Shown piece after piece: positions 1-11,900 of a DNA stretch of 39,969 bases. The position numbers were made by a program, and so were the translations under genes. The notes under the pieces are model-generated. The model was not told the origin of the DNA. It was given only the letters and a program-made list of their open reading frames with translations, and did no database searches. The first letter of the stretch is position 1, and each line of letters starts with the position of its first letter. The DNA comes from an uncultured Pelagibacteraceae bacterium (GTDB lineage: Bacteria; Pseudomonadota; Alphaproteobacteria; Pelagibacterales; Pelagibacteraceae), in the NCBI GenBank assembly GCA_902533945.1, contig CACANS010000006.1, forward strand, positions 1 through 39,969, read 5' to 3'.

Positions 1-432
1 TTCTTTAACTATTATTCCGTCTATTTTAAATGAAGCTGCACTTCTTATAATAGAACCTATATTTCTTGGATCAGTTACTTCATCTAAACATGCAAATGTT
101 AAATTTTTTTTATTTTTTATAAATTCTTTAAATTCAATTTGTTGAATATGTTCAATTTCAGCAACAAATCCTTGATGCATAATTCCTTCATTTCTACAGT
201 AATTGTCTAATTCTTTTTTTGTTTTAAAATATACTTTCACATTTCTTAGCAAGTTCTTATTAGGACTTTTTCGATGAATATTTTTTTTACTTTCTTCAGT
301 TAAAAAAATTCTTAGCACTTTTCTTCTGTCATTTTTTAATGCTTCAACAACTGCATGCTTACCTGCAATAAAAAATGAAGATTTATTCATATATATTAAT
401 GTTTTTATACGTTTTTTAGGGACTTTTACCAT
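1..432 (-). CDS. rlmB: TrmH/SpoU-family RNA methyltransferase (RlmB-like), 3' part outside window
   Basis: Reverse-strand reading gives MVKVPKKRIKTLIYMNKSSFFIAGKHAVVEALKNDRRKVLRIFL...TFACLDEVTDPRNIGSIIRSAASFKIDGIIVKE, with the SpoU motif DPRNIGSIIRSA. Start may be 432 or the internal ATG at 390. Truncated by the window edge. Confidence 0.8.
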   Translation of the reverse strand, partial: MVKVPKKRIKTLIYMNKSSFFIAGKHAVVEALKNDRRKVLRIFLTEESKKNIHRKSPNKNLLRNVKVYFKTKKELDNYCRNEGIMHQGFVAEIEHIQQIEFKEFIKNKKNLTFACLDEVTDPRNIGSIIRSAASFKIDGIIVKE

Positions 433-443
433 TAATTCTCGTA

Positions 444-471
444 TTGCATTTATGCAATAAAAATATATAAA
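444..471 (+). promoter_or_regulatory. Candidate sigma70-type promoter for the tRNA-Tyr/tRNA-Gly/tuf transcript
   Basis: TTGCAT (444-449), 16 bp spacer, TATAAA (466-471), upstream of the tRNA-Tyr gene. Confidence 0.45.
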
Positions 472-525
472 ACGCATGTTGTTTGAAGCTTTGTTCAACA
501 AGGGGACGCTTCCCCTACTAAGTTA

Positions 526-611
<86 letters not shown>

Positions 612-654
612 TTTTATAAAGTGAAAAAACAACTTGGAGTGAGAACTTGGTTAT

Positions 655-728
655 GCGGGTGTAGTTCAATGGTAGAACGCTAGCCTTCCAAGCTGGATGT
701 AAGGGTTCGATTCCCTTTACCCGCTCCA
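655..728 (+). tRNA. tRNA-Gly (TCC)
   Basis: GCGGGTG...TACCCGC acceptor, anticodon loop ctTCCaa, GGTTCGATTCC T arm, encoded CCA. Confidence 0.96.
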
Positions 729-762
729 AAAAATTAAAAAATAAAGTGAGGTATAAAAGGTA

Positions 763-1953
763 ATGTCGAAAGAAAAATTTAAAAGGACGAAACCACATTG
801 TAACATTGGAACAATTGGTCACGTCGACCATGGAAAAACAACTCTAACTGCTGCTATAACAAAAGTTTTATCAGAGACAGGAGGAGCAAATTTTGTAGCT
901 TATGATCAAATTGACAAAGCTCCAGAAGAAAAAGAAAGAGGAATTACAATTTCAACCGCTCACGTTGAATATGAAACTGAAAAAAGACATTATGCACATG
1001 TAGATTGCCCAGGACATGCTGATTATGTAAAAAATATGATAACAGGAGCTGCGCAGATGGACGGAGCAATTCTTGTTGTAAATGCAGCAGATGGACCAAT
1101 GCCACAAACTAGAGAACATATTCTACTTGCGAGACAAGTAGGTGTTCCAGCTATAGTAGTTTTTTTGAATAAAGTTGATCAAGTAAAAGACAAGGAGTTA
1201 ATAGATCTTGTTGAAGAAGAAATTAAGGAATTATTAACTTCTTATAAATTTCCTGGTGATAAAACACCAATTATTAAAGGTTCAGCTTTAGCAGCAGTAG
1301 AAGGTAAAGATGAAGAAATTGGAAAAAAAGCAATTATGGAATTAATGAAAGCTGTTGACGAACATATTCCTCAACCAGATAGACCTAAAGACAAACCATT
1401 CTTAATGCCAGTTGAAGATGTTTTTTCAATTTCAGGAAGAGGTACTGTTGTTACAGGCAGAGTAGAACAAGGTGTTGTAAAAACGGGTGAAGAGATAGAA
1501 ATAGTTGGTATTAGAGAAACTAAAAAATCTGTTTGTACTGGTGTTGAAATGTTTAGAAAAATTTTAGATACAGGTGAAGCAGGTGATAATATAGGAGCTT
1601 TATTAAGAGGTGTTGAAAGAACAGATGTTGAAAGAGGTCAAGTTCTTGCTAAACCAGGTTCAGTAACACCGCATACAGAATTTGAAGCTCAAGCCTATGT
1701 ATTAAAAAAAGAAGAAGGTGGAAGACACACTCCTTTTTTTACTAAATATAGACCACAGTTTTATTTCAGAACTACAGATGTTACAGGAGAAGTTGAATTA
1801 CCTTCTGGAACAGAAATGGTTATGCCAGGTGATGATGCCAAATTTAAAGTAAAATTAATTACACCGATCGCTATGAGTGAAAAATTAAATTTTGCAATTA
1901 GAGAAGGTGGAAGAACTGTAGGAGCTGGAGTAGTAACTAAAATAATTAAGTAA
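763..1953 (+). CDS. tuf: Elongation factor Tu
   Basis: 396 aa; [36 protein letters not shown] and NKVD motifs. Confidence 0.98.
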   Translation: MSKEKFKRTKPHCNIGTIGHVDHGKTTLTAAITKVLSETGGANFVAYDQIDKAPEEKERGITISTAHVEYETEKRHYAHVDCPGHADYVKNMITGAAQMDGAILVVNAADGPMPQTREHILLARQVGVPAIVVFLNKVDQVKDKELIDLVEEEIKELLTSYKFPGDKTPIIKGSALAAVEGKDEEIGKKAIMELMKAVDEHIPQPDRPKDKPFLMPVEDVFSISGRGTVVTGRVEQGVVKTGEEIEIVGIRETKKSVCTGVEMFRKILDTGEAGDNIGALLRGVERTDVERGQVLAKPGSVTPHTEFEAQAYVLKKEEGGRHTPFFTKYRPQFYFRTTDVTGEVELPSGTEMVMPGDDAKFKVKLITPIAMSEKLNFAIREGGRTVGAGVVTKIIK

Positions 1954-1964
1954 AGCTACCCCAT

Positions 1965-2040
1965 AGGAGTGTAGCTCAATTGGTAGAGCGCCGGTCTCCA
2001 AAACCGGAGGTTGGGGGTTCGATTCCCTCCGCTCCTGCCA
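1965..2040 (+). tRNA. tRNA-Trp (CCA)
   Basis: AGGAGTG...CGCTCCT acceptor, anticodon loop ctCCAaa, GGTTCGATTCC T arm, encoded CCA. Confidence 0.96.
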
Positions 2041-2059
2041 ACAAAAAAATGAGAGTAAT

Positions 2060-2248
2060 ATGAACCCTTTAAAATTTATTCAAGAAGTTAAACAAGAAGC
2101 TTTTAAAGTAACTTGGCCTACAGGCAAAGAAACTATGCAAGGGACATTAATGGTTGTTGCTATGGCTATAGTTGCTTCTTTATTTTTTTTGTTAATTGAT
2201 CAAATATTAAAATCACTTTTACAGTTAGTTTTAAATATAGGTTTGTAA
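2060..2248 (+). CDS. secE: Preprotein translocase subunit SecE
   Basis: 62 aa, KVTWPTGKETMQGTLMVVAMAIVASLFFLLID; upstream of nusG. Confidence 0.94.
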   Translation: MNPLKFIQEVKQEAFKVTWPTGKETMQGTLMVVAMAIVASLFFLLIDQILKSLLQLVLNIGL

Positions 2249-2778
2249 TGAAAAATTGGTATATAGTTCAGTCACATTCAAGCTTTGAAAACAAAGTTGC
2301 ACAATTAATTAAAGAAGAAGCAGAAAAAGCAAAAATAGCTGAAAAAATAGAGGAAATAATAGTTCCTACACATGATATAACAGAAGTAAAAAGAGGTAAA
2401 AGAGTACAAAGAAAAAAAAAATATTTTCCAGGTTATGTGTTAATCAAATCAGAAATGGATAATAATATTTATCATATGATAAAAAATATTAAAAAAGTTA
2501 GTGGTTTTTTAGGCTCTAGAGGTACACCTGTTCCAGTTTCAGATAATGAAATTGAAAAAATATTAGGACAAATTAAAGATGGAGTTGCTCAACCAAAATC
2601 AAGTGTAGATTATTCAATAGGTGAAAAAGTTCAGGTAATAGACGGACCATTTGCTTCATTCAGTGGACTTGTAGAAGAAATCGACGATGACAAATCTAGA
2701 CTTAAAGTTTCTGTCTCAATATTTGGAAGACCAACACCTGTTGATTTAGAATTTAACCAAGTGGAAAAAATAAGCTAA
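2248..2778 (+). CDS. nusG: Transcription termination/antitermination protein NusG
   Basis: [19 protein letters not shown]-terminus, [15 protein letters not shown] region [21 protein letters not shown]. Confidence 0.97.
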   Translation: MKNWYIVQSHSSFENKVAQLIKEEAEKAKIAEKIEEIIVPTHDITEVKRGKRVQRKKKYFPGYVLIKSEMDNNIYHMIKNIKKVSGFLGSRGTPVPVSDNEIEKILGQIKDGVAQPKSSVDYSIGEKVQVIDGPFASFSGLVEEIDDDKSRLKVSVSIFGRPTPVDLEFNQVEKIS

Positions 2779-3206
2779 TGGCAAAAAAAGAAATATCAGG
2801 ATATGTAAAATTACAAATAAAGGGTGGTCAGGCCAATCCAGCCCCACCAGTGGGACCAGCTCTAGGACAAAGAGGAATAAATATAATGGAATTTTGCAAG
2901 GCATTTAATGAGAAAACTAAAAATTTTATGGGCAAACCTGTCCCTGTTGTTATAACTGTATATAAAGATAAAAAGTTTGACTTTATTATCAAGTCACCAC
3001 CTGCTTCACATTTTATTAAAGAAGCGGCCAAACTTAAAGGTGGTTCTCAAGAACCAGGAAGAAACATAGTAGCCTCAATTACAAAAAAACAAGCTGAAGA
3101 AATAGCTAAAAAAAAAATGCAAGATTTAAACGCTAATGATATTGAAGAAGCTGTAAAAATAATTGCTGGTTCTGCTAGATCAATGGGTATAGAGGTTAAA
3201 GATTAA
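2778..3206 (+). CDS. rplK: 50S ribosomal protein L11
   Basis: [34 protein letters not shown]. Confidence 0.98.
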   Translation: MAKKEISGYVKLQIKGGQANPAPPVGPALGQRGINIMEFCKAFNEKTKNFMGKPVPVVITVYKDKKFDFIIKSPPASHFIKEAAKLKGGSQEPGRNIVASITKKQAEEIAKKKMQDLNANDIEEAVKIIAGSARSMGIEVKD

Positions 3207-3208
3207 TT

Positions 3209-3892
3209 ATGTCTAAAAGATTTAAAAAATTAATTGAAAATAAGACTAAAAATTCTGACACTATTGCAAATGTTTTAACTAAGGTTAAAAATAATTGCAC
3301 CACAAAATTTGATGAGTCAATTGACTTAAGTTTTCAAATTAATAATAAGCAAAAAAAAGGAGATTTTAATTTAAGAACTATAGTGAATTTACCTTCTGGA
3401 TCAGGGAAAAAAATTAAAATAGCGGTTATATGCGAAGAGTCAAAAAATAATGAGGCAAAACAATCTGGTGCTGATTTAGTTGGTGGAGATGATTTAATTG
3501 AAAAAATAAAAGAAGGTAATATTAATTTTGATAAATTAATATGTACACCTTCAATGATGATTAAATTATCAAAACTAGGAAAAATTTTAGGACCCAAAGG
3601 ATTAATGCCTAACCCTAAACTAGGCACAGTTAGTGAAAATGTTAAAAAAGCAGTATCTGAATCTAAATTAGGTCAAGTTGAATTAAAAAATGATAAAGAT
3701 GGAAATGTAGGTTTAAGTTTAGGAAAAAAATCATTTTCTGATGATAAAATTATAAAAAATTTTAATGCTGTAATAGAAACTATGGATAAAGAAAAATCAA
3801 ATAATCCGGTTAAAGGTGATTTGATAAGAAATATATTTATTACCTCAACTATGGGTATTTCTTATAAATTAAAATTAAATAAAAATATTTAA
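3209..3892 (+). CDS. rplA: 50S ribosomal protein L1
   Basis: KLGKILGPKGLMPNPKLGTV motif; position after rplK. Confidence 0.97.
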   Translation: MSKRFKKLIENKTKNSDTIANVLTKVKNNCTTKFDESIDLSFQINNKQKKGDFNLRTIVNLPSGSGKKIKIAVICEESKNNEAKQSGADLVGGDDLIEKIKEGNINFDKLICTPSMMIKLSKLGKILGPKGLMPNPKLGTVSENVKKAVSESKLGQVELKNDKDGNVGLSLGKKSFSDDKIIKNFNAVIETMDKEKSNNPVKGDLIRNIFITSTMGISYKLKLNKNI

Positions 3893-3896
3893 CTTT

Positions 3897-4406
3897 ATGA
3901 TGAGCAAAGCTAAAAAAAAAGAATATATCAAAGAGATGACAAACTATTTTGATAAAAGTGAAGCAGTAATTGTTGCTCACTATCAAGGTTTAACTGTTTC
4001 TCAGTTAGACAAGCTAAGAAAAGAAATGAGACAGCATGGTATAATTTTTAAAATAACAAAAAATAGAATTACGAAACTTGCATTGGAAAAAACTAAATCC
4101 AAAGACCTTGCAAATCTATTTTCAGGACCTACAGCCGTTGCTTTGTCTGATGATGCAATTACATCGGCAAAAATTCTAACAAAATTTTCTAAAGATCATG
4201 ACAAATTAAAAATATTAGGTGGAATCATGGGAACCGATATATTAGATGTTGCTGGTGTCAAAAATGTCGCTAGTTTACCAACTTTAGATGAAGCAAGGGC
4301 TAAAATTGTGGGTATTTTAAGATCACCTGCACAAAAAATAGCAAGTATTTTACTTGCACCTGCTTCAAAAATCGCTATTTTAGCGCTCGAAAAATCAAAA
4401 AAATAA
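3897..4406 (+). CDS. rplJ: 50S ribosomal protein L10
   Basis: L10 pattern ([22 protein letters not shown]...), between rplA and rplL. Start may be 3897 or 3900 (tandem ATG). Confidence 0.95.
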   Translation: MMSKAKKKEYIKEMTNYFDKSEAVIVAHYQGLTVSQLDKLRKEMRQHGIIFKITKNRITKLALEKTKSKDLANLFSGPTAVALSDDAITSAKILTKFSKDHDKLKILGGIMGTDILDVAGVKNVASLPTLDEARAKIVGILRSPAQKIASILLAPASKIAILALEKSKK

Positions 4407-4429
4407 ATTGTAAGGACTTAAATTGTACC

Positions 4430-4801
4430 ATGGCTGATTTAAATAAAATTATAGAAGATTTATCAAGTTTAACTGTTGTTGAAGCAGCTGAACTTTCAAA
4501 ACAATTAGAAGAAAAATGGGGAGTAACAGCAGCAGCAGCAGTAGCTCAAGCAGCACCAGCAGCAGCAGGTGGAGCTCCGGTTGAAGAAAAAGATGAATTT
4601 ACAATAGTACTAGCATCTGCAGGAGATAAAAAAATAAATGTAATTAAAGAAGTTAGAGCAGCAACTTCTTTAGGTTTAAAAGAAGCAAAAGATTTAGTAG
4701 AGGGAGCACCAAAAGAAGTCAAATCTGGTGTTAACAAGAAAGAAGCTGAAGAAATAAAGAAAAAACTTGAAGCTGCTGGCGCTAAAGTAGAATTAAAATA
4801 A
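4430..4801 (+). CDS. rplL: 50S ribosomal protein L7/L12
   Basis: Ala-rich hinge and [44 protein letters not shown]-terminal domain. Confidence 0.98.
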   Translation: MADLNKIIEDLSSLTVVEAAELSKQLEEKWGVTAAAAVAQAAPAAAGGAPVEEKDEFTIVLASAGDKKINVIKEVRAATSLGLKEAKDLVEGAPKEVKSGVNKKEAEEIKKKLEAAGAKVELK

Positions 4802-4818
4802 ATTAACAAAATTAAATT

Positions 4819-4834
4819 GCTGATAAAAATCAGC
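4819..4834 (+). other. Small perfect hairpin in the rplL-rpoB intergenic region
   Basis: GCTGAT-AAAA-ATCAGC, ends 7 nt before the rpoB ATG. Confidence 0.6.
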
Positions 4835-4841
4835 TCTGTGC

Positions 4842-7800
4842 ATGCAATTATCTTTTACTGAGAAGAAAAATATAAGAAAAAATTTTGGAAAATTAAAAGA
4901 AGATTTATCAATACCAAATCTTATTGAAGTACAAAAAAATTCATACAAACAACTTACAGAATTTGTTGAAAATCAGGAATTAAATTTAGTTAAAGGTTTT
5001 GATAGAGTTTTTAAAAGTATATTTCCTATAGAGGATGTTAATGAAAAAGCTACTTTGGAATATGTTTCTTATAGATTTGAGAAACCAAAATTTGACACTG
5101 AAGAATGTATTCAAAGAGGATTAACTTATTCTTCAGCATTAAAATGTACATTGCGATTAGTTGTATACGAAATAAATCAAGAAAATAACACAAAAGATAT
5201 TTTATCAGCAAAAGAACAAGAAGTTTATATGGGTGAAGTTCCAATGATGACACATAGTGGAACTTTTATTACAAATGGAGTTCAAAGAGTTGTGGTAAAT
5301 CAAATGCACAGAAGCCCAGGTGTCTTTTTTGATCATGACAGAGGAAAATCTCACGCAAGCGGAAAATTACTTTTCAATTGCAGAGTAATTCCAAATAGAG
5401 GATCTTGGTTAGATTTTGAATATGATGTTCAAGATAAACTCTATTTTAAAATTGATAGAAAAAAAAAGATATTAATTTCCACACTTTTATTAGCACTTGG
5501 CTTTGGAAAATCTGATATAATAAATGAGTTTTACGAAAAAGATATATATTATTACAATAAAGATTTAAATAAATGGAAAACTAAATTTGTTCCTGATAAT
5601 TATAAAGTAAAAAATATTTCTGAAGAAATTGTAGATGCCAAAACTCAGAAAACAGTAATTAAATTAAATGATAAGTTAAATTTTTTAATCGCTCAAAAAT
5701 TATCAAATGATGGACTCAAAGACATATTTGTTTCAAATAAATCTTTAATTGGAAAATTTTTACATAAGGATATTAAAATTAATGATGAAATATTCAAAAT
5801 TGGCACTGAATTAACTGAAGATATTTTAGAAAAAATAATTTCTTCTGAAAATAATTCAATTGAAATCTCTCGAACAAATCCTATCAACAGAGGTCCTTAC
5901 ATGCTTCTTACTGTTTTTCATGATAAAAATGAAAACAAGAATGATGCAATTACTGAAATTTACAAAGTTTTAAGGCCTGGGGAACCACCAACTGTAGAAA
6001 TCGCAACTCAAATATTTAATAATTTATTTTTTAGCTCTGATAGGTATGATTTATCTGATGTAGGTAGAGTAAAAATGAACTCACGTCTTAACTTAGACTG
6101 TTCAGATAAAATAACAATTTTACGAAATGACGATATTTTAGCAATAATTAATAAAATGCTAGAACTTCGTGATGGAAAGGACGAAGTTGATGACATAGAT
6201 CATCTTGGAAACAGAAGAGTTAGATCAGTCGGGGAACTTGTGGAAAATCAGGCAAGAATTGGTGTTTATAGAATGGAACGAGCAATTAAAGAAAAAATGA
6301 CAAATTTAGATATTGAGTCAGCTATGCCACAAGACTTAATAAATGCAAAGCCTCTCACAATTTCTTTAAAAGATTTTTTTGCCACATCTCAGCTTTCACA
6401 ATTTATGGATCAAACAAATCCTCTTTCTGAAATTACTCATAAAAGAAGAGTTTCAGCACTTGGACCAGGTGGATTGACCAGAGAGAGAGCAGGCTTTGAG
6501 GTAAGAGATGTTCATCCAACACATTATGGAAGGATATGTCCAATTGAAACACCTGAAGGTCCAAATATAGGTTTGATAAATAGTTTATCTACTTATTCAA
6601 AAATTAATAAATATGGTTTTATTGAAAGTCCTTATAAAAAAGTAAAAGAAGGCGTCGTTCAGCAAGAAATAGTTTATTTGTCAGCAATGGAAGAAACTAA
6701 ATTTACCATAGCACAAGCAAATTCAAAAATTGATAAAAATGGAAAATTAATAGAAGAATTAATTTCTTCAAGACAAAATTTAAATTTTATATTGTCTAAA
6801 CCAGATAGCATCGATTATATAGATGTTTCACCAAAACAATTAGTTTCAGTTGCTGCATCATTAATACCTTTTTTAGAAAATGATGATGCAAATAGAGCTT
6901 TAATGGGATCTAATATGATGAGGCAAGCTGTTCCATTATTAAAGCCAGAGTCACCATTGGTTGGAACAGGAATAGAGAGTGATGTTGCCTTAGATTCAGG
7001 AGTAACTATTGTTGCAAAAAGAAATGGAACAGTTGATAAAATTGATGGAAAAAGAATTGTAATTAAAGCTTCAGATGACACAGATTTAACAAAATCAGGT
7101 GTAGATATCTATAATTTACAAAAATTCAAAAGATCAAATCAAAACACTTGTATAAATCAAAAACCACTAGTTAGGGTTGGTGATAAGGTTAAATCAGGAG
7201 ATATTATTGCAGACGGTCCATCAACAAAACTCGGTGAACTCGCATTAGGAAAAAATGTTACCGTAGCATTTATGCCATGGCAAGGTTATAATTTTGAGGA
7301 TTCAATACTTATTTCTGAAAGATGTGTAACAGATGATGTCTTTACATCAATACATATAGAAGAACATGAATTAATGGCCAGAGATACAAAACTTGGTGAG
7401 GAAGATATAACTAGAGATATACCAAACGTAAGTGAAGAATCATTAAAAAATTTAGATGAATCCGGAGTTGTATATATTGGTGCTGAGGTTAGACCTGGAG
7501 ATATATTGGTAGGAAAAGTTACTCCAAAAGGAGACAGCGCATCAGGTCCCGAGGAAAAATTATTAAGATCTATATTTGGAGAAAAAGCAATTGATGTAAT
7601 AGATACTTCATTAAGAATGCCAAGCGGAAGTAGAGGAACAGTTGTTGATGTAAGAGTTTTTAATAGGCATGGAATTGAAAAAGACGAGAGATCAATTACT
7701 ATAGAAAGAGCTGAAATTGATTCAGTAAATCAAGATAAAATCGTTGAAGAAGAGATTTTAGAAAGAAGCATCAAACAAAGGGCTATATCTATTTTAGAAA

Positions 7801-8921
7801 ATAAAAAAATTAAAGGTATAAAAGATTTTGAAAAAGAAAAAAAATCTATTTCTGAATTAATCAACTCTTTATCAATGAATAATGTTTTTAAAATTTCATT
7901 AGATGATAAATCAGCAATTAATTCGCTTGAACAGTTAAAAGATCAATATAACGAAGCTAATAAAGACATACTAGAAAGATTTGAAGATAAAGTTTTAAAG
8001 ATAAAGCAAGGTGATGACTTATTACCAAGTGTTATGAAAATGGTTAAAGTTTTTGTAGCTGTAAAAAGAAGATTAAAACCTGGTGATAAAATGTCAGGAA
8101 GACATGGCAATAAAGGAGTTGTTAGTAAAATTGTTCCAGTTGAAGATATGCCTTATTCAGAAAGTGGTAAACCAGTTGATATAGTTCTTAATCCACTGGG
8201 AGTTCCAAGTAGAATGAATGTGGGTCAAATATTAGAAACACATCTTGGTTGGGCTTGCTCTGAACTTGGTGAAAATTTAAAAAAATTAATAAATGATAAT
8301 CAAAAAAAAGTGGAGAAAAATGACAAAATATCATCATTTTATAAATCAATATATGGATCAGATAAATTTGATAACGAAATTGATAAATTAAATAAAGTTG
8401 AATTTAAGGATTTATGTGACAATTTAACAAATGGTGTACCAATAGCCACTCCAGTTTTTGATGGAGCTAAAGAATCTGATGTAACCAAAATGCTCAAGAC
8501 TGCTAACTTGCCACAATCTGGTCAGACGTATTTGTGGGATGGAAGGACAGGTAAGAAATTTGATAGGCCAGTAACTGTAGGAACTATATATATGTTAAAG
8601 CTTCATCATTTAGTTGAAGATAAAATTCATGCCAGATCTACAGGCCCATACAGTTTAGTTACACAACAACCATTAGGGGGAAAAGCTCAATTAGGAGGAC
8701 AAAGATTTGGTGAAATGGAAGTTTGGGCTTTGGAGGCATACGGAGCATCATATACTTTACAAGAGATATTAACGGTCAAATCAGATGATGTAGCAGGTAG
8801 AGTTAAAGTTTATGAAACAATAGTAAAAGGTGAAGAAAATTTTGAGTCAGGAATTCCAGAATCATTTAATGTTCTTGTAAAAGAGATGAAAGCTTTGGCT
8901 TTAAATGTGGAGTTAAATTAA
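4842..8921 (+). CDS. rpoB: DNA-directed RNA polymerase subunit beta
   Basis: 1359 aa; [64 protein letters not shown]. Confidence 0.99.
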   Translation: MQLSFTEKKNIRKNFGKLKEDLSIPNLIEVQKNSYKQLTEFVENQELNLVKGFDRVFKSIFPIEDVNEKATLEYVSYRFEKPKFDTEECIQRGLTYSSALKCTLRLVVYEINQENNTKDILSAKEQEVYMGEVPMMTHSGTFITNGVQRVVVNQMHRSPGVFFDHDRGKSHASGKLLFNCRVIPNRGSWLDFEYDVQDKLYFKIDRKKKILISTLLLALGFGKSDIINEFYEKDIYYYNKDLNKWKTKFVPDNYKVKNISEEIVDAKTQKTVIKLNDKLNFLIAQKLSNDGLKDIFVSNKSLIGKFLHKDIKINDEIFKIGTELTEDILEKIISSENNSIEISRTNPINRGPYMLLTVFHDKNENKNDAITEIYKVLRPGEPPTVEIATQIFNNLFFSSDRYDLSDVGRVKMNSRLNLDCSDKITILRNDDILAIINKMLELRDGKDEVDDIDHLGNRRVRSVGELVENQARIGVYRMERAIKEKMTNLDIESAMPQDLINAKPLTISLKDFFATSQLSQFMDQTNPLSEITHKRRVSALGPGGLTRERAGFEVRDVHPTHYGRICPIETPEGPNIGLINSLSTYSKINKYGFIESPYKKVKEGVVQQEIVYLSAMEETKFTIAQANSKIDKNGKLIEELISSRQNLNFILSKPDSIDYIDVSPKQLVSVAASLIPFLENDDANRALMGSNMMRQAVPLLKPESPLVGTGIESDVALDSGVTIVAKRNGTVDKIDGKRIVIKASDDTDLTKSGVDIYNLQKFKRSNQNTCINQKPLVRVGDKVKSGDIIADGPSTKLGELALGKNVTVAFMPWQGYNFEDSILISERCVTDDVFTSIHIEEHELMARDTKLGEEDITRDIPNVSEESLKNLDESGVVYIGAEVRPGDILVGKVTPKGDSASGPEEKLLRSIFGEKAIDVIDTSLRMPSGSRGTVVDVRVFNRHGIEKDERSITIERAEIDSVNQDKIVEEEILERSIKQRAISILENKKIKGIKDFEKEKKSISELINSLSMNNVFKISLDDKSAINSLEQLKDQYNEANKDILERFEDKVLKIKQGDDLLPSVMKMVKVFVAVKRRLKPGDKMSGRHGNKGVVSKIVPVEDMPYSESGKPVDIVLNPLGVPSRMNVGQILETHLGWACSELGENLKKLINDNQKKVEKNDKISSFYKSIYGSDKFDNEIDKLNKVEFKDLCDNLTNGVPIATPVFDGAKESDVTKMLKTANLPQSGQTYLWDGRTGKKFDRPVTVGTIYMLKLHHLVEDKIHARSTGPYSLVTQQPLGGKAQLGGQRFGEMEVWALEAYGASYTLQEILTVKSDDVAGRVKVYETIVKGEENFESGIPESFNVLVKEMKALALNVELN

Positions 8922-8923
8922 TT

Positions 8924-11900
8924 ATGAAAGATCAAATTACAGATCCATTTAAAAAAACAAATCTAGTAAGCGAACAGAATTTTACTAGTATAAAAATTAC
9001 CTTAGCAAGTCCTGAAAAAATAAAATCATGGACTTACGGTGAAATAAAAAAACCTGAAACTATAAATTACAGAACATTTAGACCTGAAAAAGATGGGTTA
9101 TTTTGCGCAAGAATCTTCGGCCCAATTAAAGATTACGAATGTTTGTGTGGAAAATATAAAAGAATGAAATTTAGAGGTATAATTTGTGAAAAATGTGGAG
9201 TTGAGGTAACAAAATCAAATGTGAGAAGAGAAAGAATGGGCCATATTAACTTAGCAACACCCGTTGCACACATATGGTTTTTAAAATCACTACCAAGCCG
9301 AATAGCTTTAGCAATAGATATGAAGTTAAAAGAAGTTGAAAGAGTTTTGTATTTTGAAAGCTTTATTGTTATTGAACCAGGATTAACTGGTTTAAAACAA
9401 AACCAACTTCTGAATGAAGACGAACTTTTAAAATATCAAAATGAGTTTGGTGAAGAGTCATTTACTTCAGGAATAGGCGCAGAAGCTATTTTAGAAATAC
9501 TGAAATCAATAAATCTTGAAGAAGAAAAAAATAAATTAATTAAAAATATTAATGAAACAAAATCTAAAGTAGCCGAAGAAAGATCAATTAAAAGATTAAA
9601 ACTAATAGATTCTTTTATTGAAACTGGCAATAAACCAGAATGGATGATTTTAACTGTTATTCCAGTTATCCCACCTGAGCTAAGACCTCTTGTTCCTTTA
9701 GATGGAGGTCGTTTTGCAACGTCAGATTTAAATGATTTATACAGAAGAGTTATTAATAGAAATAATAGATTGAAAAGGCTAATCGATCTTAAAGCTCCGG
9801 ATATTATAATTAGAAATGAAAAAAGAATGTTACAAGAGTCCGTAGATGCACTTTTTGATAATGGTAGAAGAGGTAGAGTTATAACTGGAACTGGAAAAAG
9901 ACCATTAAAATCTTTAGCTGAAATGCTTAAAGGAAAACAAGGAAGATTTAGACAAAATTTACTTGGAAAAAGAGTAGATTATTCAGGAAGATCAGTTATT
10001 GTTGTAGGTCCAGATTTAAAACTACATGAATGTGGATTACCAAAAAAGATGGCCTTAGAGTTGTTTAAACCATTTCTTTATGCCAGATTGAACAAACTTG
10101 GCTTGGCTTCTACAATTAAACAAGCAAAAAAAATTGTTGAAAAAGAAAAGAATGAGGTATGGGATGCTTTAGAACTAATAGTTAGAGAGCACCCAGTTAT
10201 TTTAAACAGAGCACCAACTTTACATAGGCTTGGAGTGCAAGCATTTGAACCTAAATTAATAGAAGGAGAAGCTATAGAATTACATCCTTTAGTATGTGCA
10301 GCATTTAATGCAGATTTTGATGGTGACCAAATGGCAGTACATATTCCATTAAGTTTGGAAGCTCAGCTTGAAGCAAGAGTTTTGATGATGTCAACAAACA
10401 ATATATTAAGCCCTTCTAATGGAAAACCTATTATAGTTCCTAGCCAAGATATGATACTTGGAATTTATTATTTATCTTTGCAACCAGAAAATAAAAAAAA
10501 AATAGATGGTTATTTTATTGATAATCATGAAATAGAGCAAGCACTAGAAATGAACAAGATAAAAGTACATTCTAAAATCATATCAAAATTTGAGACTATT
10601 GATAAAAACGGAAACAAAGTTTTTGAAAAGCACACTAGTACTGCTGGAAGATTTTTGTTGGCAAATTTATTACCGAAACATAAAGATATACCATTTTCTT
10701 TGGTTGATAGAATATTACCAAAAAAAATTGTTTCAGAAATTATTGACATGGTATTTAGATTTACTGGACAAAAAAATACTGTAATTTTTTGTGATAAATT
10801 AAAAGATTTAGGTTTCAAACATGCCTTCAGAGCAGGAATTTCATTTGGTAAAGACGATTTAATTATTCCTGAGAATAAAGAACAATTAATTAATGAAACA
10901 AAAAAACTTATATCTGAATATGAAAATCAATATTCAGAAGGATTAATAACAAGAGGAGAAAAATATAATAAAGTTGTAGATGCTTGGTCGAAGTGTACTG
11001 ACAAAGTTGCTGCAGAAATGATGAAAGGAATTTCGGCTACCGAAATTAGTGATGAACAATTAAAAATTAATTCAGTATTCATGATGGCCGATAGTGGAGC
11101 TAGAGGATCAGCTGCTCAAATGAAGCAATTAGCTGGAATGAGAGGTTTAATTGCAAAACCTTCAGGGGAAATTATAGAATCCCCTATTACATCAAACTTT
11201 AAAGAGGGATTAACTGCGCTTGAGTATTTTAATTCTACCCATGGTGCTAGAAAAGGTTTGGCTGATACTGCATTAAAAACAGCAAATTCAGGTTATTTAA
11301 CGAGAAGATTATGTGATGTTGCTCAAGATTTAACAATTACAAAAAGTAGATGTGAAAATCCTGGTAATATAAAATTATCTGAAATTATAGAAGGAGGAAA
11401 TGTTATAGTTAGTTTATCCGAAAGAGCTCTTGGAAGAGTAGCGGCAAAAGATATAAAAAATCCCTTAACAGGTGATGTAATACTTAAAAAATTTGAAATG
11501 ATAGATGAATCTTCATGTGAAAAAATTGATGCTGCGGGAGTTAAAATTATAAATGTATTTTCAGTAATCACTTGTTCAATGAAAGAAGGTGTCTGTGCCA
11601 CATGTTATGGACGAGATTTATCAAGAGGTAAAATGGTTCATTCAGGAGAAGCAATTGGTATGATATCAGCTCAGTCAATAGGTGAGCCAGGAACGCAATT
11701 AACTATGAGAACATTTCACGTTGGTGGAACTGCACAAATAAAGCAAGATTCTCAAATAATAACCAAGAATGATGGAATTTTAAAAGTAATAAATACAAAC
11801 TTGCTAGAAGATTCAAAAAACAGCTTAGTTGTTATGGGAAGAAATACACAATTATCATTAGAAAATGAAAATGGTCTTCAAATAGCTGTCTATAAAGTTC

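Noticed and set aside
2828-3031. Antisense ORFs inside conserved genes (e.g. 2828-3031, 3334-3627, 4546-4809, 6815-7081, 10525-10818, 11323-11601, 14932-15117, 20420-20695)
   Set aside because: All lie opposite strongly conserved r-protein, RNAP or EF genes and look like shadow ORFs of codon bias.
6370-6480. Rifampicin-region difference FMDQTNPL in RpoB (T instead of N at the E. coli 518-equivalent)
   Set aside because: To my knowledge this residue is common in alphaproteobacterial RpoB; not evidence of resistance.
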